A stretch of 42,056 bases of DNA from an uncultured Lachnospiraceae bacterium (GTDB lineage Bacteria; Bacillota; Clostridia; Lachnospirales; Lachnospiraceae): the NCBI GenBank assembly GCA_910589195.1, contig CAJUTC010000031.1:1-42056 (forward strand), written 5' to 3'. Position numbers and translations under genes: made by a program. Of the stretch, positions 22,790-30,829 are shown one piece after another (within the stretch, counting starts at the first letter, position 1; each line of letters opens with the position of its first letter). A model generated the notes under the pieces. That model did no database searches. It saw nothing but the letters and a program-made list of their open reading frames with translations, and was not told the DNA's origin.

Positions 22790-25567
22790 ATGAAAAAATT
22801 AGTCATAGGAATATTAGCTCATGTAGATGCTGGGAAGACCACCCTTTCTGAGGGAATGCTTTACGTAAGTGGATACCTGAGGAATTTGGGACGAGTTGAC
22901 TACGGGGATGCCTTTCTGGATACATATGAGATGGAGCGGGCCAGGGGAATTACAATTTTTTCAAAACAAGCAGTATTTTCGCTGGGGGAAACAGAAATAA
23001 CGCTGTTGGATACCCCGGGACATGTGGACTTTTCGGCAGAGATGGAGCGAACGCTTCAGATCTTGGATTATGGGATCCTAGTAATCAGTGGCGCTGACGG
23101 AATCCAGGCTCATACATTGACCCTTTGGAAACTGCTCAACCGGTATCAGATCCCAGTATTTTTATTTATTAATAAGATGGATCAGGAAGGTACGGATCAA
23201 AAGCAGCTTTTGAGTGAGCTTCAAAGCAGGCTGGATGAACGGTGTGTGGATTTTTCTGTTTGCGGATGGAAAGAGGAGGGAGAAGAGCCTTCTGAAGGCG
23301 CTTGGAATGAATTTTATGAAAATCTGGCCATGTGTGATGAAGAACTGCTGGAACAATATTTGGACAAGGGAACGATTGAGGAAGAGGAGATCCAAAAACT
23401 AGTGGAAAGGCGGCAGGTATTTCCATGTTACTTCGGTTCCGCATTAAAACTAGAGGGTGTACAGGGATTTTTAAAGGGTCTTTCGAATTATACAAAGAAG
23501 CAAACCTATCCCCAGGTGTTTGGGGCTAAGGTGTTTAAAATATCCAGAGATCCCCAAGGCAACCGACTGACCCACATGAAGCTGACGGGAGGCAGCTTAA
23601 AGGTTAAGGACAGCATAACAGAAGGAGAAAAAATAAATCAAATCCGGATTTATTCCGGCGCCAAGTTTGAGGCAACCAGCAAAATAACGGCAGGAAGTGT
23701 TTGTGCTGTAACTGGACTGGCAAAAACGTATGCCGGACAGGGTCTTGGAAAAGAACTAGCCGCAGATCTGCCAGTACTGGAACCAGTATTGCTGTTTCAG
23801 GTCATAGTTCCAGAAGGCTGTGATATCCACCAGATGTTGGGAAATCTGCGGCAGTTGGAGGAAGAAGAACCACTTCTTCATATTTTGTGGGACGAGCAGT
23901 TAAATGAAATTTATGTCCAGCTAATGGGAGAAGTCCAGATCCAGGTTTTGAAAAGCTTGATTGAGGAACGCTTTGGAATAAAGGTGGAATTCGGCTCAGG
24001 CCATATTGTATATAAAGAAACGATTTTGGAGCCAGTGGAGGGCATAGGGCATTTTGAACCCTTGCGCCATTATGCTGAGGTTCATCTTTTGCTGGAACCG
24101 GGGGAACGGGGAAGTGGGCTGCAGTTTTTGGCTTCCTGCAGCGAAGATGTTTTGGAGCGGAATTGGCAGAGGCTGGTGCTGACCCACCTGGAAGAGCGGG
24201 AGCATAAAGGCGTTTTGACCGGTAGCCCTATTACTGATATTAAAATTACGGTAATTGCGGGGAAAGCTCATCAAAAGCATACTGAGGGCGGCGACTTCCG
24301 CCAGGCCACTTACCGGGCTGTCCGCCAGGGTTTGATGAAAGCTAAAAGTATCCTGTTAGAACCTTACTATCAGTTTCGGCTGGAGATTCCAGAAGAATTT
24401 GTAGGACGTGCCATGTCCGATATCCAGAAAATGAGTGGAACTTTTGAAGCGCCCAGGCTGGAGGGAGCGCAGGCGATCCTTACAGGAAGCGCTCCCGTAG
24501 AGGAAATGAGAGGCTACCAAAGCCAGGTTTCCGCTTATTCAAAAGGCCTTGGAAAGCTGATTTGTACCATGAAAGGATACGAACCTTGTCATAAGGAGGC
24601 ACAGGTGCTGGAAGACTCTGGTTACGATCCGGAATTGGATTTGGAACATACACCAGATTCCGTTTTCTGTTCCCATGGAGCAGGATTTATTGTTCCCTGG
24701 TATCAGGTAGAACAGTATATGCATATTGAAAGCGGATTCGGGCGGGAAGAAAGCCGGGAAGAGCCAGAAAAAGACTATCAATGGGATGGTGGCGGGAAAA
24801 CTGCCTTTGGGGAATATAGCTCAGGCGGATATTCCGGCTCGTTGGAACTGGATAAAGAACTGGAAGAAATTTTTTCACGAACCTATAAAGGAAGCAAAAA
24901 ACAGCGGGATTTACTGGAAAAACGGACGCTTGGAGGCAGGCTGTCTGGCCAGATGAACCTGAAAGAGCGAACCTGGCAAAGCAAAGAGCCGCTGGAGGAA
25001 TATCTTTTAGTAGACGGATATAATATTATCTTTTCCTGGGAAGAATTAAAAGAACTGGCAAAAACGAATCTGGATGGAGCCAGGCAACGCCTGATGGATA
25101 TTTTATGTAATTATCAGGGATTTCAAAACTGCCATTTGATCCTGGTGTTTGACGCTTACCGGGTACAAGGGCATCGGTGTGAGGTTCAAGCGTATCACAA
25201 TATCCACATCGTTTATACGAAAGAGGCCGAAACAGCGGATCAATATATCGAAAAAGTGGTACATGAGCTGGGAAAGAAATACCGGGTAAGAGTTGCCACC
25301 TCAGACGGTCTGGAGCAGGTGATTATCCTGGGACAAGGCGGGCTTCGCATGTCAGCTTCTGAGCTAAAGGAAGAGGTAGAACGTGTGAACCAGGCTATAC
25401 GGGAAGAATACCTGGAAAAACCTCATAAAAAACAGAACCTTTTGTTCCAGGAAGTAGATTCCGAAACAGCGGTCTTTTTGGAAGAAATAGGGAAAATCGA
25501 TGAAACGGCAAAAACAAAAACAAAAGCAAAACAAACTATAAAAGCAAAGGATAGGAGAGAAAAATGA
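22790..25567 (+). CDS. TetM-like translational GTPase fused to a NYN (Rae1/YacP-like) ribonuclease domain
   Basis: The 925-residue protein starts as an EF-G/TetM-type GTPase: IGILAHVDAGKTTLSEGMLY (P-loop), RGITI (switch I), LLDTPGHVDF (G3) and FINKMDQ (G4). It continues through domains II-V to about residue 650, including LLEPYYQFRLEIPEEF and FEAPRLEGAQAILTGSAP. After a charged linker, residues about 738-890 form a NYN/PIN-like domain matching YacP/Rae1, with conserved acidic residues at about D742 (LLVDGYNII), D788 (LVFDAYR), D817 (TADQYIEK) and D839 (ATSDGLEQ), and a GQGGLRMSASELKEEV tail. Rae1 cleaves mRNA in the ribosomal A site, the site TetM also enters, so a combined role at stalled ribosomes is plausible. 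Tetracycline resistance itself is unproven; the tip loops differ from TetM. A CAGGAG site precedes the ATG. Confidence 0.9.
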   Translation: MKKLVIGILAHVDAGKTTLSEGMLYVSGYLRNLGRVDYGDAFLDTYEMERARGITIFSKQAVFSLGETEITLLDTPGHVDFSAEMERTLQILDYGILVISGADGIQAHTLTLWKLLNRYQIPVFLFINKMDQEGTDQKQLLSELQSRLDERCVDFSVCGWKEEGEEPSEGAWNEFYENLAMCDEELLEQYLDKGTIEEEEIQKLVERRQVFPCYFGSALKLEGVQGFLKGLSNYTKKQTYPQVFGAKVFKISRDPQGNRLTHMKLTGGSLKVKDSITEGEKINQIRIYSGAKFEATSKITAGSVCAVTGLAKTYAGQGLGKELAADLPVLEPVLLFQVIVPEGCDIHQMLGNLRQLEEEEPLLHILWDEQLNEIYVQLMGEVQIQVLKSLIEERFGIKVEFGSGHIVYKETILEPVEGIGHFEPLRHYAEVHLLLEPGERGSGLQFLASCSEDVLERNWQRLVLTHLEEREHKGVLTGSPITDIKITVIAGKAHQKHTEGGDFRQATYRAVRQGLMKAKSILLEPYYQFRLEIPEEFVGRAMSDIQKMSGTFEAPRLEGAQAILTGSAPVEEMRGYQSQVSAYSKGLGKLICTMKGYEPCHKEAQVLEDSGYDPELDLEHTPDSVFCSHGAGFIVPWYQVEQYMHIESGFGREESREEPEKDYQWDGGGKTAFGEYSSGGYSGSLELDKELEEIFSRTYKGSKKQRDLLEKRTLGGRLSGQMNLKERTWQSKEPLEEYLLVDGYNIIFSWEELKELAKTNLDGARQRLMDILCNYQGFQNCHLILVFDAYRVQGHRCEVQAYHNIHIVYTKEAETADQYIEKVVHELGKKYRVRVATSDGLEQVIILGQGGLRMSASELKEEVERVNQAIREEYLEKPHKKQNLLFQEVDSETAVFLEEIGKIDETAKTKTKAKQTIKAKDRREK

Positions 25568-25839
25568 AGATTGTATATCCGGCGATTTTTTCAAAAAAAG
25601 AGGATGGAAGCGGCTATCAAGGATATTTTCCGGATTTGGAGGGTTGCACGGCAGAAGGGACAGAGATTGAGGATGCGGCAGATCAGGCCAGGGCGGCTGC
25701 CACAGATTGGATACTGGTTGAGATGGAGGAAGGAAATGATCTGCCTGAGGTAAGTCACGCAGATGATTTAAAATTAGAAGCAGGCCAGGTTGTAAAATAC
25801 CTGACTATGACCATTCAATTAGTTCCAGGATATGAATAA
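25564..25839 (+). CDS. HicB-like small protein (orphan)
   Basis: The 91-residue protein has the HicB partial RNase H-like fold signature: YPAIFSKKEDGSGYQGYFPDLEGCTAEGTEIEDAADQARAAATDWI, with the typical FPDLxGC turn near residue 24. HicB proteins normally neutralise HicA RNA-cleaving toxins and often carry a DNA-binding tail. Here no HicA gene is adjacent and no helix-turn-helix tail is seen. Its start overlaps the stop of the GTPase-nuclease gene as ATGA, with AGGAGA upstream, so it is translationally coupled to it. Its end overlaps the MATE gene by eight bases. It might be a stand-alone regulator or a modulator of the nuclease, which is speculative. Confidence 0.8.
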   Translation: MKIVYPAIFSKKEDGSGYQGYFPDLEGCTAEGTEIEDAADQARAAATDWILVEMEEGNDLPEVSHADDLKLEAGQVVKYLTMTIQLVPGYE

Positions 25840-27190
25840 GACGATGAAAACTAATCAAATGCTTACGGGAAAGCCTGGAAAAACTTTGTTTTTCTTTGCG
25901 CTTCCCATGATAATCGGAAATTTGTTCCAACAGTTTTACAATATGGCGGATTCTATTATTGTAGGACGTTTTGTAAGTGAGGAGGCATTAGCGGCAGTAG
26001 GGGCTTCGTACTCCTTTACCAATGTGTTTATTATGATTGCTATTGGAGGCGGGATCGGCGCGTCGGTTCTTACCAGCCAATACCTTGGGGCAGAGGACTA
26101 TGGGAAAATGCGGACCTCTGCCTATACTGCGCTGATTAATTTTCTGGCAGTCAGCATTGCGCTTGCGCTGTTTGGATTTTTTATGAACCCATGGATCATG
26201 CGGGCGCTGAAAACGCCGGATAACGTATTTGATGATGCGGTGCTTTACCTACAGATTTATTTTATTGGCCTTCCTTTCCTTTTCATGTATAATGTGCTTT
26301 CTGCTACCTTTAACGCACTGGGTAAATCCAGAATCCCCCTGTATTTTCTGATTTTTTCTTCTGTGCTAAATGTGGGCTTGGACTTATGGATGGTAATCGG
26401 CTGGCAGCTTGGGGTAGCCGGCGTGGCGATCGCCACGGTAGCGGCTCAAGGTCTTTCTGCTGTCATTTCATTTCTGGTTTTTTTAAAGGAGCTGAACCGA
26501 TATCCGGCAGCAGAAGGCCAGCGGGTAAAGCGGTATGACTGGGAAATGCTGGCACGTGGAACTCAGATTGCGATTCCATCTATTATCCAGCAGTCCATTG
26601 TCAGTATTGGAATGCTTTTGGTACAGTCTGTAGTAAATGGCTTCGGATCGTCGGTGCTTGCCGGATATTCAGCCGGAACCCGGGTGGAGTCCATCTGCAT
26701 TGTGCCTATGATTGCCACCGGAAATGGAGTTTCCACATTTACGGCACAAAATTTAGGCGCCAGACAGCCTGAGCGGGTTCGCAAGGGTCTAACAAGCAGC
26801 TTCTTTATGATAGGGATTTTCGGCGTGCTCATCTGCCTGATTTTAAATTTGTTCCACAGACAAATTATAACAGCATTTATAAATATAGAAAGCGGCCACT
26901 TGGCGTTCACTACAGCAAATTCCTACATCAGCTTTATTAGCTGGTTTTTTGCGCTGATTGGATTAAAGGCGGCAACGGACGGTGTGCTGAGAGGTTCCGG
27001 GGATGTGAATGTTTATATGGCGGCGAATTTGGTAAATCTGGGGATCCGGGTACTGGTAGCAAACTTGTGCGCCCCTATCTGGGGCGTACAAGTTTGGTAT
27101 GCCATTCCCATGGGATGGGGTGTAAATTTTCTGATTTCCTTTAGCTGGTATCTTACCGGGAGATGGAGCCGAAAACAGATCATCTCGTAG
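25832..27190 (+). CDS. MATE-family multidrug efflux transporter
   Basis: The 452-residue protein has about 12 membrane segments and the MATE pattern: LFFFALPMIIGNLFQQFYNMADSIIVGRFVSEEALAAVGASYSFTNVF at the N-terminus, SRIPLYFLIFSSVLNVGLDLWMVIG midway, and the duplicated half beginning near residue 240 (IAIPSIIQQSIVSIGMLLVQSVVNGFGS). These are Na+- or H+-coupled exporters of cationic drugs and dyes. The start overlaps the HicB-like gene by eight bases and lacks a strong ribosome site of its own, pointing to coupled translation as third gene of the operon with the GTPase-nuclease. Function in efflux is by family only. Confidence 0.92.
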   Translation: MNKTMKTNQMLTGKPGKTLFFFALPMIIGNLFQQFYNMADSIIVGRFVSEEALAAVGASYSFTNVFIMIAIGGGIGASVLTSQYLGAEDYGKMRTSAYTALINFLAVSIALALFGFFMNPWIMRALKTPDNVFDDAVLYLQIYFIGLPFLFMYNVLSATFNALGKSRIPLYFLIFSSVLNVGLDLWMVIGWQLGVAGVAIATVAAQGLSAVISFLVFLKELNRYPAAEGQRVKRYDWEMLARGTQIAIPSIIQQSIVSIGMLLVQSVVNGFGSSVLAGYSAGTRVESICIVPMIATGNGVSTFTAQNLGARQPERVRKGLTSSFFMIGIFGVLICLILNLFHRQIITAFINIESGHLAFTTANSYISFISWFFALIGLKAATDGVLRGSGDVNVYMAANLVNLGIRVLVANLCAPIWGVQVWYAIPMGWGVNFLISFSWYLTGRWSRKQIIS

Positions 27191-27229
27191 AAATCAAATA
27201 AAACTCTGCCCGGTAACAGAATGTGAACA

Positions 27230-27314
27230 GCGGCATGCATTCAGGGATGCCAAATGCGCCCGCCAGATTTTCGTGACTGGTGGAGCGTCCGCGTCCTGGC
27301 GCATGATGGTTTAC
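27230..27314. repeat. 85-bp repeat, copy 1 (left of the SDR gene)
   Basis: This stretch matches 28253-28337 without gaps; over the 75-bp core I count 62 identities (about 83%). It starts with GCGG, then TTCAGGGATGCCAA after six bases, and ends with GCGCATGATGG. TGCGCC/GGCGCA arms and a TCGTG/CATGA arm can pair, suggesting a folded RNA or palindromic element. It lies after the MATE gene and before the 3' end of the convergent SDR gene. The rest of the gap (27191-27229 and 27315-27346) shows nothing else. Confidence 0.7.
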
Positions 27315-27346
27315 TTTAAAGGTGGAACTCTTCACCAACAAGTATA

Positions 27347-28087
27347 TTATACCCATCCTCCGTCCAGACTGATGATCTGGCCAGTCAGGTAAGAAGGCCC
27401 GGTGACTAACTGAAAAATCAGGTCAGCTACTTCGGAAGGCTGCCCCATCCGTCCTGCTGGGATTTCTTCCAGCAGGGCTTTTTTTTCGGAAGGCGACATC
27501 CAACGGTTCATATCTGTTTCAATGGCTCCGCAGGTAATGGCATTGACCTGGATATTACTGGGAGCCAGTTCTTTTGCCAGTGCTTTTGTAAAAGCGTTTA
27601 CGCCGCCCTTAGCGGCAGAATACGCCACTTCGCAGGAAGCGCCGCAAATCCCCCAAACAGAGGAAATATTTACGATTCGTCCCTGGTGGCGGCGGATCAT
27701 CTCCGGCAACGCCAGGCGGCAGCAGCAAAATACAGAGGTCAAATCGCTCTCTATTATCTGGTTCCATTCGGATATGGACATATCCTGTATCAAACCGATT
27801 CGGGACATCCCCGCGTTATTGACCAAGGCGTCCACAGGGCCAAATTCCATATGAATCTGTTCAAACAGCCTTCGGCAGGAATCAAAATCTCCCATGTTGC
27901 CAGTGTAGGCTAAACAGGGGCTGCCAAGGGCTTGGATTTTACTTTGAACCTGAAGGAGCTGTTCTGTATTCTGGATACAGGTAATGGCAACCTTCCAGCC
28001 GTGCCGGGCAAACGTTAAAGCGGTTGCTTTCCCGATTCCACGAGAAGCGCCAGTAATTAAAATGGTTTTTGAGGACTCCGGTTTCAT
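27347..28087 (-). CDS. SDR-family reductase, probable EF-P 5-aminopentanone reductase
   Basis: The 246-residue protein is a classical short-chain dehydrogenase: TGASRGIG cofactor loop at residue 13, NNAG near 91, catalytic Ser in NISSVWG (about 141), YxxxK in YSAAKGG (about 155-159), and a C-terminal LTGQIISLDGGW. The ISSVWGICGASCEVAYSAAKGGVNAFTKALAKE stretch and the QDMSISEWNQII segment resemble the YmfI-type enzymes that reduce 5-aminopentanone on elongation factor P in Firmicutes. A FabG-like 3-oxoacyl-ACP reductase is the alternative. No fatty-acid genes are nearby, which favours the EF-P role but does not prove it. An AAAGGATAA site precedes the ATG. It is flanked by the two 85-bp repeats. 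Confidence 0.8.
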   Translation of the reverse strand: MKPESSKTILITGASRGIGKATALTFARHGWKVAITCIQNTEQLLQVQSKIQALGSPCLAYTGNMGDFDSCRRLFEQIHMEFGPVDALVNNAGMSRIGLIQDMSISEWNQIIESDLTSVFCCCRLALPEMIRRHQGRIVNISSVWGICGASCEVAYSAAKGGVNAFTKALAKELAPSNIQVNAITCGAIETDMNRWMSPSEKKALLEEIPAGRMGQPSEVADLIFQLVTGPSYLTGQIISLDGGWV

Positions 28088-28252
28088 ATTGTAATTATCC
28101 TTTCTACATGTAACAGAATTGTAAGAAAATCAATAGAATTAAGTTATGAAAATATGTTATACTAAACAAAAAGAAAACACAACCCTTTGAAAAATACTGA
28201 AATAAAATTCCAATCAGAATTTGCGGATTCTGGAAAATCCACCGCCGAATAG

Positions 28253-28337
28253 GCGGTCTAAGTTCAGGGATGCCAAGTGCGCCCAGCAGACTTTCATGGG
28301 CGGTGGTGCGTCCGCATCCGGGCGCATGAAGGTTTCC
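28253..28337. repeat. 85-bp repeat, copy 2 (leader of the thioredoxin reductase gene)
   Basis: This is the second copy of the element at 27230-27314, in the same orientation. Inside it TTCATG pairs with CATGAA and TGCGCCC pairs with GGGCGCA. In copy 1 the TTCATG arm reads TTCGTG, which still allows G-U pairing for most of the stem. A small CCGCC/GGCGG hairpin (28242-28256) overlaps its start. A candidate promoter with TATACT at 28158-28163 lies upstream, so the copy would sit in the 5' untranslated leader of the reductase gene. Confidence 0.7.
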
Positions 28338-28376
28338 AGTATCAAGCAGCAATACAATAGGACAGGAGATTAAAAT

Positions 28377-29369
28377 ATGGAAAAATATGATTTGCTTATT
28401 ATTGGTTCTGGCCCGGCAGGTCTGTCAGCCGCAATCTATGCTCAGCGGGCACGGCTCAATACGGCGGTCATCGAAAAAGAAATGATGAGCGGCGGGCAGG
28501 TTTTGACTACCATGGATGTGGACAACTATCCAGGTCTTATGGGAATCGGCGGTTTTGAACTGGGGATGAAATTCCGGGAGCATGCGGAACAGTTGGGAGC
28601 GGTATTTATTGAAGACGAAATTAAAGAACTTAAAGTAGAAAAAACAAGCGGCCAGGAGAGTGACTGGAAACATGCTGTGGGGGAGAAGGGAACGTATTCA
28701 GCCAGGGCAGTGATTCTTGCTTCTGGGGCAACCCACAGAATGCTGGATGTTCCCGGCGAAGAAAGGCTTAGAGGGAAAGGCGTATCTTACTGCGCCACCT
28801 GCGACGGCGCCTTTTTCCGGAATAAAGTGACGGCAGTGATAGGCGGCGGCGATGTAGCGTTAGAGGATGCGGTGTTTCTTTCCAGGATGTGCCGGAAGGT
28901 ATATGTGATTCATCGCCGGAATGAACTAAGGGGCGCAAAGATTCTCCAGGAAACCTTGTTTTCCCAGAACAATATTGAAGTAGTTTGGGATACGGTAGTG
29001 GAAGCAATCGAAGGCGACGCTCAGGTAGAAAACGTAAAGCTGAAATCCGTCATAACCGGGCAAACGCAGAATTTGCAGGTTCAGGGCGTGTTTATCGCGG
29101 TAGGAATCACTCCAAACAGCCAGGCGTTTAAGGGTCTGGCTGCCATGGAAGACGGATACATTAAGGCGGCGGAGGATTGTGCGACTTCTGTTCCCGGAAT
29201 ATTTGCGGCAGGGGATGTGCGCACAAAATCGCTGCGGCAGGTGGTGACAGCAGCGGCAGACGGGGCAAACGCGGTGGCAAGCGCAGAGCGGTATCTGACG
29301 CGGCTTGGCCGGAGCGAACATCCAAGGCTGGATTCGGGTATTGATAGCGGGAATAATGGGAGAGGCTGA
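28377..29369 (+). CDS. trxB: Thioredoxin reductase (NADPH), FAD-dependent
   Basis: The 330-residue protein has the FAD-binding GSGPAGLSAAIYA at the N-terminus, the redox-active pair in SYCATCDGAFF (about residues 138-141), and an NADPH domain with GGGDVALEDA and HRRNELRGAK (Arg residues that bind the 2'-phosphate). The C-terminal FAD motif GIFAAGDVRTKSLRQVVTAAADGANA completes the fold. It passes electrons from NADPH to thioredoxin in the cytoplasm. The C-terminus is slightly longer than usual, with a polar tail. The usual DSAVEEA of the NADPH loop reads DVALEDA, a modest variation. The leader holds the second 85-bp repeat, and the P60 hydrolase gene follows 38 bases downstream. Confidence 0.92.
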   Translation: MEKYDLLIIGSGPAGLSAAIYAQRARLNTAVIEKEMMSGGQVLTTMDVDNYPGLMGIGGFELGMKFREHAEQLGAVFIEDEIKELKVEKTSGQESDWKHAVGEKGTYSARAVILASGATHRMLDVPGEERLRGKGVSYCATCDGAFFRNKVTAVIGGGDVALEDAVFLSRMCRKVYVIHRRNELRGAKILQETLFSQNNIEVVWDTVVEAIEGDAQVENVKLKSVITGQTQNLQVQGVFIAVGITPNSQAFKGLAAMEDGYIKAAEDCATSVPGIFAAGDVRTKSLRQVVTAAADGANAVASAERYLTRLGRSEHPRLDSGIDSGNNGRG

Positions 29370-29407
29370 AATGCTGACAGTTTCTCAGAAGAAAAAGGAA
29401 GAGCTGA

Positions 29408-30763
29408 ATGAAGAAAAGGGTGAGCAAGCAAGCATTGGCGGTGGCAGGATTCTTGCTATGTTTGATTGGATCCGGTTTCCGGATCGGTATATTTGGGGAA
29501 AGTAAAGAAAATGGTGTGAGCCAGGCGGCGCTTATGGAAAGGGCAGAGGATCTGGTTCTTTCTGTAAGCGAAAACCGCCTTTGGCCGGTGGCGGCTCCGG
29601 AGGATTATCAAAATATTGCGGTTTCCCAAGTATCAGACTATGTAAATATTCGCCAGGAGCCAAGCGTATCGGGACAGATTGTAGGAAAAATTTATAATAA
29701 TTGCGCGGCAACCATTTTGCGAACCGTAGAAGGGGAAGGCGGCAATTGGTATCAGATCCAGTCAGGAAATGTAAGCGGTTATATAAAAGCTCAGTATTTT
29801 ATCACAGGCGCCCAGGCAGAAGCGGTGGCCAGGGAAATTGGAACGGAATATGCCACGATCCAGGTGACATCTCTGCGGCTTCGAGCGGAACCGGATTTGT
29901 CTGCTCCCGTTCTTACCACATTGCCCCAAGGGGCGGAATATGTGATGTTAGGAGAAACCAACCATTTTGCCCATCTTTCTGTGGATGAGGATCTGGAGGG
30001 ATACGCATCCATGGATTACATAACTACCCGGATTGAATTCCGGCAGGCGGTTTCTTTGGAAGAAGAGGCGGCAAAATTTGCGGAGGAAGCGAAAAGGAAA
30101 CAGGAGGCTGCCGCAGCCTTGCAGAATTTGGAAGAGATTAAGATGGTTGAGGCAAAAAATGATTTGGCCACAAATAGCTGGAATCCGGCTCTAACCCCAG
30201 GAGGCATGGATGGAGCTACTGTTACCATGATTCCCAAATCGGCATCGGGCCAGACTAGCCAGGATAGCCAAACCATAGCGGCAAATCCTCTGGGGAATGG
30301 TGACAATCCTCAGGTTCCGGCCCCCATCCCCAGTACGGCTCCGTTGGATTCGCCTGATGTTTCCTATGGCCTTGGGGGGAATGCCTCATCTGCCATGGTT
30401 TCCGCAACCAGGACAGCGATGGTGGCATACGCAAAACAGTTTTTAGGAAATCCGTATGTGTATGGTGGCAGCAGCCTGACTCAAGGCGCAGACTGCTCCG
30501 GATTTGTTATGCGGATCTATGAACATTTTGGGATTCAGACAGGACGGAATTCCAGGGAACAGGCAGCAAATGGCAGGATGATTGCGATTGAAGCGGTTCA
30601 GCCAGGTGATTTGCTGTTTTATGCCAGCGGCGATACCATAAACCATGTGGCAATCTATATTGGCGGAGGACAAGTAATCCATGCGGCCAGCGCAAAAACC
30701 GGGATTATCATCAGTCCGGCTAACTATCGAACGCCGTGCAGGGCAGTAACATTTTTAGATTGA
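29408..30763 (+). CDS. Secreted SH3b/NlpC-P60 peptidoglycan hydrolase
   Basis: The 451-residue protein begins with a positively charged N-terminus and a hydrophobic helix (signal peptide, about residues 1-28). Two bacterial SH3 domains follow (DYVNIRQEPSVSGQIVGKIY near 77 and LRLRAEPDLSAPVLTTLPQGAEY near 157). Next come an alanine/glutamate-rich helix (about 215-250) and a low-complexity linker rich in S, P, N and G. The C-terminal NlpC/P60 domain has the catalytic Cys near residue 363 (GADCSGF), His in NHVAIYIGGG and the third polar residue in VIHAASA. It would cleave gamma-D-Glu-diamino acid links in cell-wall peptides. A ribosome site (AAAGGAAGAG) precedes the start. A strong terminator follows. 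Confidence 0.92.
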   Translation: MKKRVSKQALAVAGFLLCLIGSGFRIGIFGESKENGVSQAALMERAEDLVLSVSENRLWPVAAPEDYQNIAVSQVSDYVNIRQEPSVSGQIVGKIYNNCAATILRTVEGEGGNWYQIQSGNVSGYIKAQYFITGAQAEAVAREIGTEYATIQVTSLRLRAEPDLSAPVLTTLPQGAEYVMLGETNHFAHLSVDEDLEGYASMDYITTRIEFRQAVSLEEEAAKFAEEAKRKQEAAAALQNLEEIKMVEAKNDLATNSWNPALTPGGMDGATVTMIPKSASGQTSQDSQTIAANPLGNGDNPQVPAPIPSTAPLDSPDVSYGLGGNASSAMVSATRTAMVAYAKQFLGNPYVYGGSSLTQGADCSGFVMRIYEHFGIQTGRNSREQAANGRMIAIEAVQPGDLLFYASGDTINHVAIYIGGGQVIHAASAKTGIIISPANYRTPCRAVTFLD

Positions 30764-30797
30764 TATGTGAAAATATGATATCATTCATATAAACTGG

Positions 30798-30829
30798 AAT
30801 GGGCAGGAAATTAATCCTGCCCATTTTTT
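30798..30829 (+). terminator. Terminator after the P60 hydrolase gene, overlapping the DUF1576 3' end
   Basis: AATGGGCAGGA (30798-30808) pairs with TCCTGCCCATT (30815-30825), followed by a T-run to 30829. Its right arm and T-run lie within the last codons of the convergent DUF1576 gene. Confidence 0.85.

Noticed and set aside
22790..24700. Calling the GTPase a tetracycline-resistance gene
   Set aside because: The GTPase core is TetM-like, but the domain IV tip region and C-terminus differ and an extra nuclease domain is fused. Resistance cannot be claimed from sequence.
28104..28352. Minus-strand frame of 82 residues over the second 85-bp repeat
   Set aside because: It has no ribosome site and overlaps the leader of trxB. 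The changes between the two repeat copies are mostly non-synonymous in this frame, so it does not look like a protein.
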